A stretch of 64,000 nucleotides of DNA from Foetidibacter luteolus (lineage in GTDB: Bacteria; Bacteroidota; Bacteroidia; Chitinophagales; Chitinophagaceae): positions 2,501 through 66,500 of the forward strand of contig NZ_VVIP01000012.1 of NCBI RefSeq assembly GCF_009650435.1, in the 5' to 3' direction. Position numbers and translations under genes: made by a program. Positions 37,831 to 47,916 of this stretch are shown here, one piece after another. Below the pieces are notes generated by a model. The model saw only the letters and a program-made list of their open reading frames with translations, ran no database searches and was not told the origin of the DNA. Position 1 is the first letter of the stretch, and each line of letters begins with the position of its first letter.

Positions 37831-37942
37831 GTCACCAAAAAATTGTTGCACAATTTTACCAGGCAAGCAGTATAACATTCTTAGACGTTAATTTTACTCA
37901 CAGAATTTTTTTAAAAAGGCCCACAAATAAAACAATAAAATA

Positions 37943-37974
37943 GGGGCCTTTTAATGATTTAATATAAAGGCCCC
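37943..37974 (-). terminator. terminator of the susCD operon
   Basis: Stem ggggccttt (37943-37951) / aaaggcccc (37966-37974), loop 14. On the minus strand it is followed by a T-rich tract (tattttattgtttta). It lies 69 bp after the susD stop. Confidence 0.8.
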
Positions 37975-38042
37975 CTGTAAAAAAGGACTGCTTATAAATG
38001 AGGATAGGATAGAAATCCATTTCCGGAAAAAAGCGCTTTAAC

Positions 38043-39896
38043 TTAATACAGTGGGTTCTGAACCAGTTTATTGTTTCTATTCATTTCATCGGTTTTAATT
38101 GGCAGTAAATAAAATCTTGGCAACCACGCTCTTTGCTGACCAATACCCACATTCGTGCCGGGGGTTCTTAAACTTGGAAAACCAGTTGGGTTATAAACGG
38201 TGGGCCCTACCGGATTACCGTTTGCGTCTGACGGGTATACGATCTCAACTGTTTTCGCATCTACATAAGCTTGTTCTGCTATCATCCAGCGACGCACATC
38301 AAAGAAGCGGTGGTCCTCAAATGCCAATTCAATCTTGCGTTCGTTTCTATAACGGTCTCTTAACGCAATACCAGACTCTGTAATATCCGGCATTTTAGCA
38401 CGCCGTCTTATTTTATTCAACCACAATTTAGCCTCTCCTTCTTCTCCTAACGCAATACAGGCTTCTGCATAATTCATCACAACTTCTGTATAGCGTATAT
38501 ATCGCCAGGGCAGGTCCTGCTTCACAAACTGCGACTCTATTGTGGGGTCAATAAATTTTTTAAGATAATAAGAAGTATAGGTTCCGTTCCAATCTTCTAA
38601 TATGCTGTTTCTCGTGTCGAGGCCCCCTATGGAAGTTCCATCAGGTTTCAAAAAATATCCTGTTTGCACAATACCAACAGGGTCTTTGGCTATTGCGGCA
38701 TTATCATTCCGGGGGCGCCATTTAGCTCCGTCATAGTTGATGGTAGCATAAAAACGGGGATCCCTGTTCTTATATGGGGCGGCTTTATGAGCAGGGTTAT
38801 TCCAGCTAAACGGGGTGCCATCTATCGTTTCATAAGAATCTGCCATTTGCCCCGTGGGGCAGTTGCTGCCCCAACCATGCCAGCCGTTAGGCGTATTATA
38901 CAAACCAGGGTTGTAGCCATCCCAATCTTCATTTGTTGCAGGCGTAAAATAACGGATAAAAATATCTTCCGGTGTTGAGCGTTGTAAAAAAATATCAGCG
39001 TAATTCTTTGTGGCTTCTTCGGCGGTTGCAGGTGGAGCACCGTCTTTGTATAAGCTATAAACGCCTAAATCCATCACTGCTTTTGCAGCATTTTTGGCGG
39101 CTGTCCAACGGGCTGTCCTGTCACCACCGGTATATCCGATCAACTCTTTTTGCGTGAAACCTCCTGCCCATGATCCGTTGCTATTGTAAAAATCACTCGC
39201 TGCATACAACAACACCCTGGCTTTTAAAGCCAATGCGGCGCCTTTGGTTGGCCGTCCTAAGTTTTCACCCGTTTGAACCAGCGGAAGCAGGGCTGCAGCG
39301 GAATCTAATTGGCTAACAATAAAATTAATGCAATTTTCATAGCTGTCTCTTGGCGCCGTAAAATCTTCGGTAAGTTCGTAAGCTTTTGTTATAATTGGCA
39401 CCCCCCCGTAAATAGACACAAGGATATGATATAAATGTGCCCGTAAAAAATACACTTCTCCCTTCATTCTGCTTTTCATGGCTGCATCATCTATCGGAGC
39501 GTCATCAATATTTTGAAAAAATATATTAGTGGCCCTGATTTGCCTGTATTCATTTTCCCAGCTCATATAGCGTTGCCTTTTGCCAGTCCAATAGTTTAGG
39601 TCAAATACAATGAGATCACCAGGGGTAATAAGGCTCTTAACCGCATTTTGTTCGCCGAACTGTGCATTGTAAACAGACTCGTCTACCAGGGAAGACATCA
39701 TAATATTGCTAAACCCATGTGGAATACCCTGATAGACATTATTTACAAAAGCCTGAATTAGTGATGGATCTTTCCAGGTAGTAGCCTCGTTATATTGCCC
39801 TTTTGGTTCCTGGTTTAAAAAATCTTTTTTACAGGAAACCGCTGTTAAGAAAAGCAGCAATACGGATATGATATAGTTAATCTTTTTCATGATCAT
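38043..39896 (-). CDS. SusD/RagB outer-membrane nutrient-binding lipoprotein
   Basis: Surface lipoprotein of 617 aa that forms the lid of a SusC transporter and captures glycans or other large nutrients. Lipoprotein leader with lipobox ending VSC (Cys ~22). The helical TPR-like scaffold carries MKGEVYFLRAHLYHILVSIYGGVP (~145-168), the usual SusD signature, and the C-terminal RNERKIELAFEDHRFFDVRRW (~510-530). Two starts are possible (MIMKK or MKK, 6 bases apart). It is paired with SusC 15 bp upstream. The ligand cannot be read; the nearby genes point to sugars or glycosides. Confidence 0.96.
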   Translation of the reverse strand: MIMKKINYIISVLLLFLTAVSCKKDFLNQEPKGQYNEATTWKDPSLIQAFVNNVYQGIPHGFSNIMMSSLVDESVYNAQFGEQNAVKSLITPGDLIVFDLNYWTGKRQRYMSWENEYRQIRATNIFFQNIDDAPIDDAAMKSRMKGEVYFLRAHLYHILVSIYGGVPIITKAYELTEDFTAPRDSYENCINFIVSQLDSAAALLPLVQTGENLGRPTKGAALALKARVLLYAASDFYNSNGSWAGGFTQKELIGYTGGDRTARWTAAKNAAKAVMDLGVYSLYKDGAPPATAEEATKNYADIFLQRSTPEDIFIRYFTPATNEDWDGYNPGLYNTPNGWHGWGSNCPTGQMADSYETIDGTPFSWNNPAHKAAPYKNRDPRFYATINYDGAKWRPRNDNAAIAKDPVGIVQTGYFLKPDGTSIGGLDTRNSILEDWNGTYTSYYLKKFIDPTIESQFVKQDLPWRYIRYTEVVMNYAEACIALGEEGEAKLWLNKIRRRAKMPDITESGIALRDRYRNERKIELAFEDHRFFDVRRWMIAEQAYVDAKTVEIVYPSDANGNPVGPTVYNPTGFPSLRTPGTNVGIGQQRAWLPRFYLLPIKTDEMNRNNKLVQNPLY

Positions 39897-39911
39897 TTTT
39901 TGAAGTTGTCG

Positions 39912-42900
39912 TTAGAATGTAACAGAAATACCGGTGTTGATTATTTTTTGAATCGGGTAACCTGTACCTGAAGTACTTATGCTATTATTTCGGGCATCTA
40001 CATTTGCATTGTTAGCCCCCGATTCCGGATCAAAATCTTTTAAGTGGGGTGCGTAAGTAAGAAAGTTAAAAGCGTTTACGTATATCCGTAGGTTTTGAAT
40101 GCTGGCCTTTCGTAATAATGAAGACGGAAGATTATACCCCAACTCGATGTTTTTTAAACGTATGTAATCGGTTTTATACAGCCAATAGGTATTACCCCTG
40201 CTTACCCAGTATTCATTACCACGGTTATATGTTCTCGGCCCTTTTGCGTTGGGGTTTTCCTCCGTCCAGCGATTTTCAGCAAATGACTGTAAAAAATTTC
40301 CGATCTCGCCCGACTCGGTATTAATATAACGCACAGCACCAGTTGCGCCCTGTATAAGTAAAGAAAGATCAAACCCTTTATAACCGGCACTAAAAGTTAA
40401 ACCTCCCGTAAACCTTGGAATATCGGATTTGGTCATACGAATTCTGTCTTTATCATCAATTACACCATCGCCATTGTAGTCTTCGAAAATAATATCCCCC
40501 GCCCTGGCCCCTGTAACATGCGGATATTTATCCACTGCCGCCTGGTCTTTGAATACGCCAATAGCATTAAAATATAAACCACTGTAAATAGGATACCCGG
40601 TTAACCGCTGGTGCATATAATCGGGAGAAGTTTCTGGTTCGGCCCATTCAACGATTTTATTTTTTTGATAGCCGCCATTCAAGCCAATCTGGTAGGTAAA
40701 TGCACCGCCCTTGTTTTTATAATCAATACTAAAATCAAATCCTTTGTTGGCCATCTTACCAATATTCTCTCTGGGAAGCCTCATGCCGGCAGAAAGGGGC
40801 ACAGTGGCTCCGCGTTCCCAAAGAATATTTGACCTGGTATAATTAAAATAGTCGGCGGTGATAGAAAGCCTGTTATTTAAAAGCGTGGCATCAAATCCTA
40901 TATTGGCCTGATCTGCTATTTCCCATGATACTGCTTTATTAGGAACTACGTTTTCAAACAATGCGGGGTTTTGCAAGCTATTGTTGGTTACAAAAGGCAC
41001 CGAATTTTGATTATATAATGCGAGGTATTGCCATTCAGGTATCTGATCATTACCTGTTCTGCCCCATGAGCCTCTTATTTTCAAAGAATTGATAAAGGAA
41101 ACATTATCTCTGAAGAAATTTTCTTCAGAAATTTTATATCCAAGGGAGATACCGGGAAAAAATCCAAACCGTGTAGCTTCTTCAAATATGTAGGAACCCT
41201 GGTACCGCCATACAAATTCTGCCAGGTATTTTTCTTTATAATTATAATTTACTCTTCCAAAATAATTTAGCCGTGCATTAGTAAATGAAGAACCCCCATT
41301 ACTTAGATCTGTATTAATAGGCCCAGCCCAAAGCTGATCAACAGAAGGCGACGCAAAATCTTTCCGGTAGGCATTAAAATTATCGCCTTTTCCTTCAATT
41401 TTTTCCGCACCTGCCAGCACATTTATATAATGTGTTCCGATTTTTTTTTCATAGCTCACCAATCCATTTAAAAGGGTGTTTTGATTGTCTTCCATTTCTT
41501 CAAACAGATCGGGATTAGCAAAACCTTTTTTAGACCTGGTTAACTTTGGCTGGCCGTTTTCATCAAACCCATCGAATGAATAGAGGTACCATGGCGTTCT
41601 CCATCTTTTGTGGAAACGGAAACCTTTATCTAACGCTGCATTTCCGGTTAAAGAAAGCCCGCTAACCCAGGGAACCTTAACCACCACTTTTGCATTGGAG
41701 TTTAATACATATCTTTTGTCATGATCGTAACCGGTAGCCTTCGTGCTAACTACTACCGGGTTATCACCGTATTCAATATCCGGCCCTGGTGTGCCGTTCG
41801 GCCAATAAGCAGTGGCATTGGGTTTACCCCTCATTACCATTCTAAAAATATCACCCGCACCACGCACAGGAAAATTCCTGTCTTCATTTCTACCTGATAT
41901 ATCTACCGCAATACTGATGTATTTATTAATAGTTGCGTCGAGGTTACTTCTGATGTCGTACTGATTATATTTTGTTCCGCTGTTATAATAAAACCCATCC
42001 TGGCTTCTTCTTGAAAGTGATATAAAGTATTTAACAGCTTCTCCGCCACCATTTACTGATACGTTACCATAGTTTTGACCCGACCAGGGTTTTAATACTT
42101 CATGAAACCAGTCGGTGTTTGGGTGCGTCCAGGGGCTGGACCCATCAGCGTATTTTTTTAGGTCTTCATCTGAATATACCGCCGTTCTTCCTGCATATTT
42201 TGCAATTTCATTAACCATAGTAGCATAGGTTACCGCATCTGCCATTTTAGGTAAAACTGTTGGTCTTCCCCATCCCTGGTTAAAGCTGGCAGTTACCGTA
42301 GGTTTGCCGGTTTTACCCCTTTTGGTTGTGATAAGAATTACGCCATTAGCTGCCTGCGCACCATAAATGGCTGCAGAAGCGTCCTTTAACACAGAGATGT
42401 TTTCAATGGTACTGGGGTCAATACGGTCTAATGATCGTCCAGGCACCCCGTCTACAACTACTAAAGGATTATTATTATTTAAGGTATTAACGCCGCGTAT
42501 CCGCAATACTGAACCATCATAACCGGGTTCGCTTGAGGGGGTTACCGATACCAGGCCGGGTAAACGCCCTGCTAAGCTGTTACTTACATTGGTGGCGGGC
42601 GATTTTATAAGCTCGGAACCCTTAACCGCGCTAACCGAACCCGTTAAGGTGGCTTTTTTTTGAACTCCATAGCCTATCACTACCACCTCGCCCAATTGCC
42701 CGCTTGTGGCTTGTAGATTTACATCGATAGAAGAACGGTTATCAATTTTTACTTCCAGGGTGCCGTATCCAACATTGGTAAAAACCAGGGTGCCATTTGC
42801 AGGAGCAGAAATAGTATACCTCCCCTGATCATTGGTTTGTGTGGCCGTGGAAGTGCCTTTTACTTGTACCGTTACGTTGGCGAGAACTGAGTCACCAGAG

Positions 42901-43043
42901 CTTACTTTGCCTGTGACCGTAGTTTGAGCAAATAATGAGGACGAAACAGTTAAAAAAAAGATTAAAAAGAAAAGCCGCAGTTTATCACATGAAAACACAT
43001 GGGAAAAACATACGTTTTTCCTGTTTGGCAAGCAAATGCGCAT
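39912..43043 (-). CDS. SusC/RagA TonB-dependent outer-membrane transporter
   Basis: TonB-dependent importer of 1043 aa. Leader to ~39, then a carboxypeptidase-regulatory-like domain (~40-120), the SusC signature GEVVVIGYGVQKKATLTGSV, a plug with LRIRGVNTLNNNNPLVVVDG and a 22-strand barrel ending ISTGISVTF-like with terminal Phe. There is no N-terminal signalling (STN) domain, so it is not an anti-sigma-controlled type; control fits the hybrid sensor encoded directly upstream. 195 bp without genes (43044-43238) separate it from the sensor gene and should hold its promoter. Confidence 0.97.
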   Translation of the reverse strand: MRICLPNRKNVCFSHVFSCDKLRLFFLIFFLTVSSSLFAQTTVTGKVSSGDSVLANVTVQVKGTSTATQTNDQGRYTISAPANGTLVFTNVGYGTLEVKIDNRSSIDVNLQATSGQLGEVVVIGYGVQKKATLTGSVSAVKGSELIKSPATNVSNSLAGRLPGLVSVTPSSEPGYDGSVLRIRGVNTLNNNNPLVVVDGVPGRSLDRIDPSTIENISVLKDASAAIYGAQAANGVILITTKRGKTGKPTVTASFNQGWGRPTVLPKMADAVTYATMVNEIAKYAGRTAVYSDEDLKKYADGSSPWTHPNTDWFHEVLKPWSGQNYGNVSVNGGGEAVKYFISLSRRSQDGFYYNSGTKYNQYDIRSNLDATINKYISIAVDISGRNEDRNFPVRGAGDIFRMVMRGKPNATAYWPNGTPGPDIEYGDNPVVVSTKATGYDHDKRYVLNSNAKVVVKVPWVSGLSLTGNAALDKGFRFHKRWRTPWYLYSFDGFDENGQPKLTRSKKGFANPDLFEEMEDNQNTLLNGLVSYEKKIGTHYINVLAGAEKIEGKGDNFNAYRKDFASPSVDQLWAGPINTDLSNGGSSFTNARLNYFGRVNYNYKEKYLAEFVWRYQGSYIFEEATRFGFFPGISLGYKISEENFFRDNVSFINSLKIRGSWGRTGNDQIPEWQYLALYNQNSVPFVTNNSLQNPALFENVVPNKAVSWEIADQANIGFDATLLNNRLSITADYFNYTRSNILWERGATVPLSAGMRLPRENIGKMANKGFDFSIDYKNKGGAFTYQIGLNGGYQKNKIVEWAEPETSPDYMHQRLTGYPIYSGLYFNAIGVFKDQAAVDKYPHVTGARAGDIIFEDYNGDGVIDDKDRIRMTKSDIPRFTGGLTFSAGYKGFDLSLLIQGATGAVRYINTESGEIGNFLQSFAENRWTEENPNAKGPRTYNRGNEYWVSRGNTYWLYKTDYIRLKNIELGYNLPSSLLRKASIQNLRIYVNAFNFLTYAPHLKDFDPESGANNANVDARNNSISTSGTGYPIQKIINTGISVTF

Positions 43044-43238
43044 ACAGTTAGTTTTTTAATTGTGTAATAAAAAATCGTTTGTGTTTCTTTTCAGAACAGC
43101 ATCATTTGTTTAGTTGCAATTAAATAGTCCGTTTTGATCGAAACAGCTTAAAATTAGAGAGGGCCTGCCTGCAACAACGGTGTAGTATGTTTCTTTAAAG
43201 GGGTTAATTTGTAACAGGCAACAGAAAATTTGCTGTTT

Positions 43239-46200
43239 TTAGGGAAGATCTGCCTGAAAACTGGTGTTCTCTTTGCGAGCCTGCTGGTATTGGGATGGGA
43301 GCATTTTGAATTCTTGCTTGAAAAATTTAGTAAACTTCTTTGGGTCATTAAAGCCAACTTCGTACGCTATCTCCGCAATGGTAAGTAGTTGGCTTTCCCT
43401 TAGTAATTGTGCCCCCCTTTTAATTCTTACAACCCGGATATATTCTAAAGGCGTTAAGCCGGTAAGGGCAATTAATTTACGATACAATACCACGCGGCTC
43501 ATACACAGTTCTTTACTCAAAGCCTCTACGGTAAACTCGGGATTTGACAGGTTTTTCTCCACGACTTCCAACAGATTTTTCTTCAAAACTTCCTCAGCAG
43601 GCGTTAGTTTAACATCGGTTGGGGTAACCTGGTCTTTCTTTTTTAAAAGGTCTTGCTGAATTTTTTTTCTGTCTGATAAGATATTTTGTATTCTTGAGGC
43701 CAGAATTTCAAAAGTAAAAGGCTTGGTTACATAATCACTAATGCCCAATCGATAGCCTTCCATCTGCATTTCATTATTTCCCACGGCTGTTAATAGAATT
43801 ATAGGGATGTGAGCCGTTATTGGGTCAGCCTTTATTTTACGAGACAATTCGATCCCGTTCATTACCGGCATCATTAGATCACTTACTATAAGATCAGGTT
43901 GATAGTGTTTTATTTTATTCCATGCTTCAACACCGTTACAGGCTTCCAGTGTGTGATAAAGTGAATTAAGATTATCTTTTAAATAAAACCGAAAGTCTTC
44001 GTTATCCTCTACAAGCAAAATTTTTTGAGTCGTTTTTCTCCGTACAGGTTCATTCTGAAGTTCCGGTAAAAAAGGAGGCGTGCTTTGAATTGTTTCACTA
44101 TTAGAACTAAGATTTACAACCGGCTGATTTGATTTTTGAACAGGGATAGTTATTATAAATGTAGTACCTTTTTCAGGCTCACTTACAACATTGATCGTGC
44201 CTTTATGAAGCCGGACAAACTCTTTGGTAATGGCAAGGCCAATACCGGTGCCGTGATTGAGTAAATTACCTGCAACATCATTTTGAAAGAACGGTTCGAA
44301 GATTTTTTCGTGTTTGTCAGCAGGAATGCCGATTCCGGTATCTTTCACAATTAGCTCAATGCTAACTTCATTTTGTATATTTTCCATTTGGTAGTGGGCT
44401 TCTACCGCAACCCGGCCAAAATCGGGTGTATATTTAAAAGCATTGGAAAGCAGGTTAAAAATAATTTTTTCCAGCTTGTCTTTGTCAAAACAGGCCCGGC
44501 AAGAATCTACATTAGACTCGAAACAAAACGCTATATTTTTTTTCTCTGCAATATCGGAGAAGGATATGCAAGTTTGCCGTACAAATTTTATGATATCGTC
44601 TTCGGATAAGTTCAATTGAAATTCCTGAACTTCCATTTTTCTAAAATCAAGGAGCTGGTTTACCAGGTTCAGCAAGCGCTTGGCATTTCGTTTTATTAAT
44701 AGAATCTTTTGTTTCTGCTGTGGTTCCGAAACAGCTTCTGCCAGATCCTGTATCGGAGAAAGAATCAGGTTTAAGGGCGTTCGAAATTCATGGCTCACAT
44801 TCGTAAGAAACTTTGTTTTCATGGCATCTAATGCCTGCATACGTTCCGTTTCCTTTATTTGATGCATCATCCGAAACCGCATATGGGCCCTTTCTATTGT
44901 AATGCGCCTGGCAAAATATAAAATGGCTATAACAACCAGCACATATACTGCAAAGGCAAAAGGCGTTCTCCAAAGCGGTGGGTTAATGATTATTCGTAAA
45001 GATTTCTCTGTTTTGCCTGCTTCCAGATTAGTGTTAAAAGTTTTTACCTTAAATGTATATGTTCCCGGACCCAGGTTAGTGTATGTTGCTTTCTTATTAT
45101 CATCATTAACAATCACCCAATTCTTATTAAAGCCTTCCAACTTATAAGCGTATTTGTTACTATAGGAAGGGTTTAGGTTGGCAAACTCTATTGAAAATAT
45201 GTCTTCATTATGATTAAGGCTAATTTCCTCTGTAAAGGTTAATGCCTTCTTCAAAATAACATGACCATTTATTTTCTCACCCGGCTTTAGGCTTTCGTTA
45301 AACAGATCAATATTGGTAAATACTAAATTCGGTACAATCTCCTTCGCATTTATTTTTTCCGGGTTTATCCAATTAATTCCGTGCAGGCCTCCAACCAATA
45401 TTGCTCCATTGCCGGTAATCATTGCAGCGTTTTCGTTAAACACGTTGCCTTGCAAATTGTTCTCTTCACTATAGTTCTCTATAGCGAAAGAAACTTTCCC
45501 GTTCCGGTTTTTAATTTTCAACCGCGACAATCCTTTAAGAGTGGAGACCCACAAATCTCCTTGTTTATCCTCAATTATATTGGATATGAGATTATCTGGT
45601 AAGCCGTTCGAAGTAAAAAACCGTTGAAACCTTTTTGTGTTTTGGTCAAAAACATTCAAGCCGCTTTTGGTACCAACCCATATTAATCCCCGCCTGTCTT
45701 CCAAAATGTCTGTAACTAAAGGATGGCTTAAACTATTGGGGCCGGTTGCCGATGCATAATGCGTAAACTTATTTTGCGTCTCATCAAGCACTTCTATTCC
45801 GTTGGCCGTACCCATCCAAAGATTGCCTTGCGTATCTTTTTTAATAACGGATACATAGTTGGAATGAAGCGGGTATGCCGTTCCCGGTGTTGCCGGGTAA
45901 TGGTAGAATTTGTTTGTACGCTTATCGAATTTATCAAGTCCTTTCGACATTGTTCCAATCCATAAGGCATTTTCTCCATCTTCCAGGATATGCCATACCC
46001 TATTATCTGCAAGAGAAGCAGGGTCGTTGGCATTATGTTTATAATGGGTGAATGTTTTTCCGTCAAAACAGTCAAGCCCTCCCAAATAAGTTCCAATCCA
46101 AAGTTTTCCCTCCCTGTCATAACAAAGACTAACAACAACGTTATTCGTTAAACTATTTGAGTTTGAGTGGTTATTCAAATACTGAATAAACTTGTTGCCG

Positions 46201-47375
46201 ACCCGGTCAAAATATAACAGTCCTCCACCATCAGTGCCTATCCATATATTTCCTTTTTTATCTTCTGCAAAGCAGTTCACGTCATTAAATGGAAGCGAAT
46301 AATGGTCTTCGGGATCATGTTTTAATAAAACAAACCTGGAAATATTCTGATCAAAATAACTAACTCCCTGCTTACAAGTACCAACCCAAATTATTTCTTT
46401 ATCGTCTTTATAAAGTGTGGTAACACTATTATCATATGAAGGAAGATTTTTGGTCGGCTTATTTATATACTCAATTTGTGAATTATCACTTTCATTAATG
46501 AGATTAATGCCACCATGATCAGCGCCGATCCATATAACTCCTTTTTCATCCTGCACAATGCCAAAAATCACGTTGCTATTTAGCCGGAAAGTTTTACTGG
46601 CAGCCGTAAAGTGTGTTATCGTGTTTGCATCATTATCAATTTTATACACCCCGTTTGGCTCACCGTTTGCCCATGCCCATATTTTGTTGAGCCGGTCGGT
46701 AAATAATTTATAGTTATAAACCGGTTGTTTATTTACGAGGAGGCTATTGCGTTTTTTTATTTTTAAATTTCCGTCAATTTGAACTAATAGACCTGTTGAG
46801 TAAATCAACCAGAAATTTCCATCCGTATCCTCTTTTATAGCAGTAATAGTGCCATAGGAAGCCAAAGCTTTATCATCGAAATAAGTGAGCTTGTTATTTG
46901 ATGAGGAGTATTTGTATAAACCATCAGTATGATAAAGAAACCAATAATTTCCTTTCTTATCTTTTTCTATTGAAATAACTTTTTTCTGTGGCAACGACAG
47001 CCTTTTTAAATAACGCTTATAATCCCTGTCGAAATTATCCGTGAACGGATCAAATATAACAGCGCCTTCTTTTGACGCTATCCATAATTTTTGACCTGGT
47101 AGTGGAAAAATAGCCTGAACATCATTGTCGTGTAAGGAATTGTTATCAGAAGGGTTATTTAGATACAGTTTATTTTTAGAACCGTCAAAGCGATTGAGGC
47201 CGGCAAAAGTTCCAATCCATACAAAACCGATGCTATCCCTGAAAACAGTATTTACCCAATTATGAGAAAGGCCATTTTGAGTACTTAATTCAGAAAACTT
47301 ATATGCATTTGACTGCGCTTTTGCAGAATAAACGCAAAAGGCTAAAAAGTATAAAAGGAAATATAAACATCTCAT
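43239..47375 (-). CDS. hybrid two-component system sensor-regulator (HTCS)
   Basis: One-protein signal system of 1378 aa spanning the inner membrane. After a leader come two seven-bladed propellers of Reg_prop repeats (for example NYWFLYHTDGLYKY, GLIWVGTKSGLNVF) to ~690, then a Y_Y_Y domain (YKLEGFNKNWVI, ~735) and a membrane helix (~800-815). The cytoplasmic part has HisKA (NVSHEFRTPLNLIL, His ~860), HATPase (GTGIGLAITKEFVRLHKG, ~1060), a receiver (LIVSDLMMPVMNG, Asp ~1165) and an AraC-type HTH (~1260-1370). Members sense periplasmic glycan fragments and switch on neighbouring susCD genes, so it likely controls this locus. Confidence 0.96.
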   Translation of the reverse strand: MRCLYFLLYFLAFCVYSAKAQSNAYKFSELSTQNGLSHNWVNTVFRDSIGFVWIGTFAGLNRFDGSKNKLYLNNPSDNNSLHDNDVQAIFPLPGQKLWIASKEGAVIFDPFTDNFDRDYKRYLKRLSLPQKKVISIEKDKKGNYWFLYHTDGLYKYSSSNNKLTYFDDKALASYGTITAIKEDTDGNFWLIYSTGLLVQIDGNLKIKKRNSLLVNKQPVYNYKLFTDRLNKIWAWANGEPNGVYKIDNDANTITHFTAASKTFRLNSNVIFGIVQDEKGVIWIGADHGGINLINESDNSQIEYINKPTKNLPSYDNSVTTLYKDDKEIIWVGTCKQGVSYFDQNISRFVLLKHDPEDHYSLPFNDVNCFAEDKKGNIWIGTDGGGLLYFDRVGNKFIQYLNNHSNSNSLTNNVVVSLCYDREGKLWIGTYLGGLDCFDGKTFTHYKHNANDPASLADNRVWHILEDGENALWIGTMSKGLDKFDKRTNKFYHYPATPGTAYPLHSNYVSVIKKDTQGNLWMGTANGIEVLDETQNKFTHYASATGPNSLSHPLVTDILEDRRGLIWVGTKSGLNVFDQNTKRFQRFFTSNGLPDNLISNIIEDKQGDLWVSTLKGLSRLKIKNRNGKVSFAIENYSEENNLQGNVFNENAAMITGNGAILVGGLHGINWINPEKINAKEIVPNLVFTNIDLFNESLKPGEKINGHVILKKALTFTEEISLNHNEDIFSIEFANLNPSYSNKYAYKLEGFNKNWVIVNDDNKKATYTNLGPGTYTFKVKTFNTNLEAGKTEKSLRIIINPPLWRTPFAFAVYVLVVIAILYFARRITIERAHMRFRMMHQIKETERMQALDAMKTKFLTNVSHEFRTPLNLILSPIQDLAEAVSEPQQKQKILLIKRNAKRLLNLVNQLLDFRKMEVQEFQLNLSEDDIIKFVRQTCISFSDIAEKKNIAFCFESNVDSCRACFDKDKLEKIIFNLLSNAFKYTPDFGRVAVEAHYQMENIQNEVSIELIVKDTGIGIPADKHEKIFEPFFQNDVAGNLLNHGTGIGLAITKEFVRLHKGTINVVSEPEKGTTFIITIPVQKSNQPVVNLSSNSETIQSTPPFLPELQNEPVRRKTTQKILLVEDNEDFRFYLKDNLNSLYHTLEACNGVEAWNKIKHYQPDLIVSDLMMPVMNGIELSRKIKADPITAHIPIILLTAVGNNEMQMEGYRLGISDYVTKPFTFEILASRIQNILSDRKKIQQDLLKKKDQVTPTDVKLTPAEEVLKKNLLEVVEKNLSNPEFTVEALSKELCMSRVVLYRKLIALTGLTPLEYIRVVRIKRGAQLLRESQLLTIAEIAYEVGFNDPKKFTKFFKQEFKMLPSQYQQARKENTSFQADLP

Positions 47376-47519
47376 AAATAAGCAGCCGCTGATAAATTGA
47401 CAAGTTTCTTTGAAGAAACCTCTGAACTAATTTAGTATTATTTACAAAATCCCAACGAATAAAAAATGTATTCAGACTACAATTGCTACAGTCAGATTCA
47501 TATCATTCGTATAATCCGG

Positions 47520-47708
47520 TTATACTTTATTGTCCGCGAAGCGTATACGTTTTGCCAGTTCCTTAAAATAATCCCTTTACCAGATAGCAAGAGGCTTGTC
47601 GTGAGGAATAAACCGCACAATGTCTTCTTTGATATCATTCATTGATACCTGGTCAATTTTATCGACTAGCAAAATAGCGTAAAACAAGGGAATTATGCCG
47701 CATAGCGG
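47520..47708 (-). pseudogene. remnant of an AbiEii-like nucleotidyltransferase gene C-terminus
   Basis: The minus strand reads FYAILLVDKIDQVSMNDIKE then DIVRFIPHDKPLAIW, an in-frame TAA at about 47576-47578, and then RDYFKELAKRIRF before a final TAA at 47520. The continuing sense across the stop suggests a decayed gene. The pattern DI-RFI-D-PL-IW--YF is like the C-terminus of nucleotidyl transferase AbiEii/AbiGii toxin proteins, from memory of the family, so the name is tentative. It lies in the 540-bp gap 47376-47915; around it is only repeat DNA. Confidence 0.4.
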
Positions 47709-47812
47709 CTACCCTTAAGCGACGATTGGGTAGCCACTACGTGGCATCCGTTCATATAAATGATTTTGTGTCTACAAACAGGAAGCCCCGATGGGGCTTA
47801 ACTTAATGAATG

Positions 47813-47870
47813 TGAACCGCAAGTGCTGTATCCTTCGTCATTCAGTATTCCTTGTCCCCTGTTCGATATT
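47813..47870 (+). repeat. partial R4 repeat
   Basis: Contains gtgaaccgcaagtgctgtat, ccttcgtcattcagtatt and ccttgtcccctgttcgatatt, matching the right half of the copy at 33270. Before it, aagcccc/ggggctt (47783-47800) forms a small hairpin after text (tacaaacaggaagccc) of a type common in Bacteroidota spacers. Confidence 0.6.
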
Positions 47871-47890
47871 CAAACTGTAACAGGTTTCCA

Positions 47891-47916
47891 AAGCCCCCTT
47901 CAGGGGGTTGGGGCTT
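47891..47916 (-). terminator. terminator hairpin overlapping the GMC 3 stop
   Basis: Stem aagcccc (47891-47897) / ggggctt (47910-47916), loop 12, starting at the stop codon of GMC paralog 3 on the minus strand. The following T-run is only three bases, so it may be a weak terminator or an mRNA 3'-end hairpin. Confidence 0.55.
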
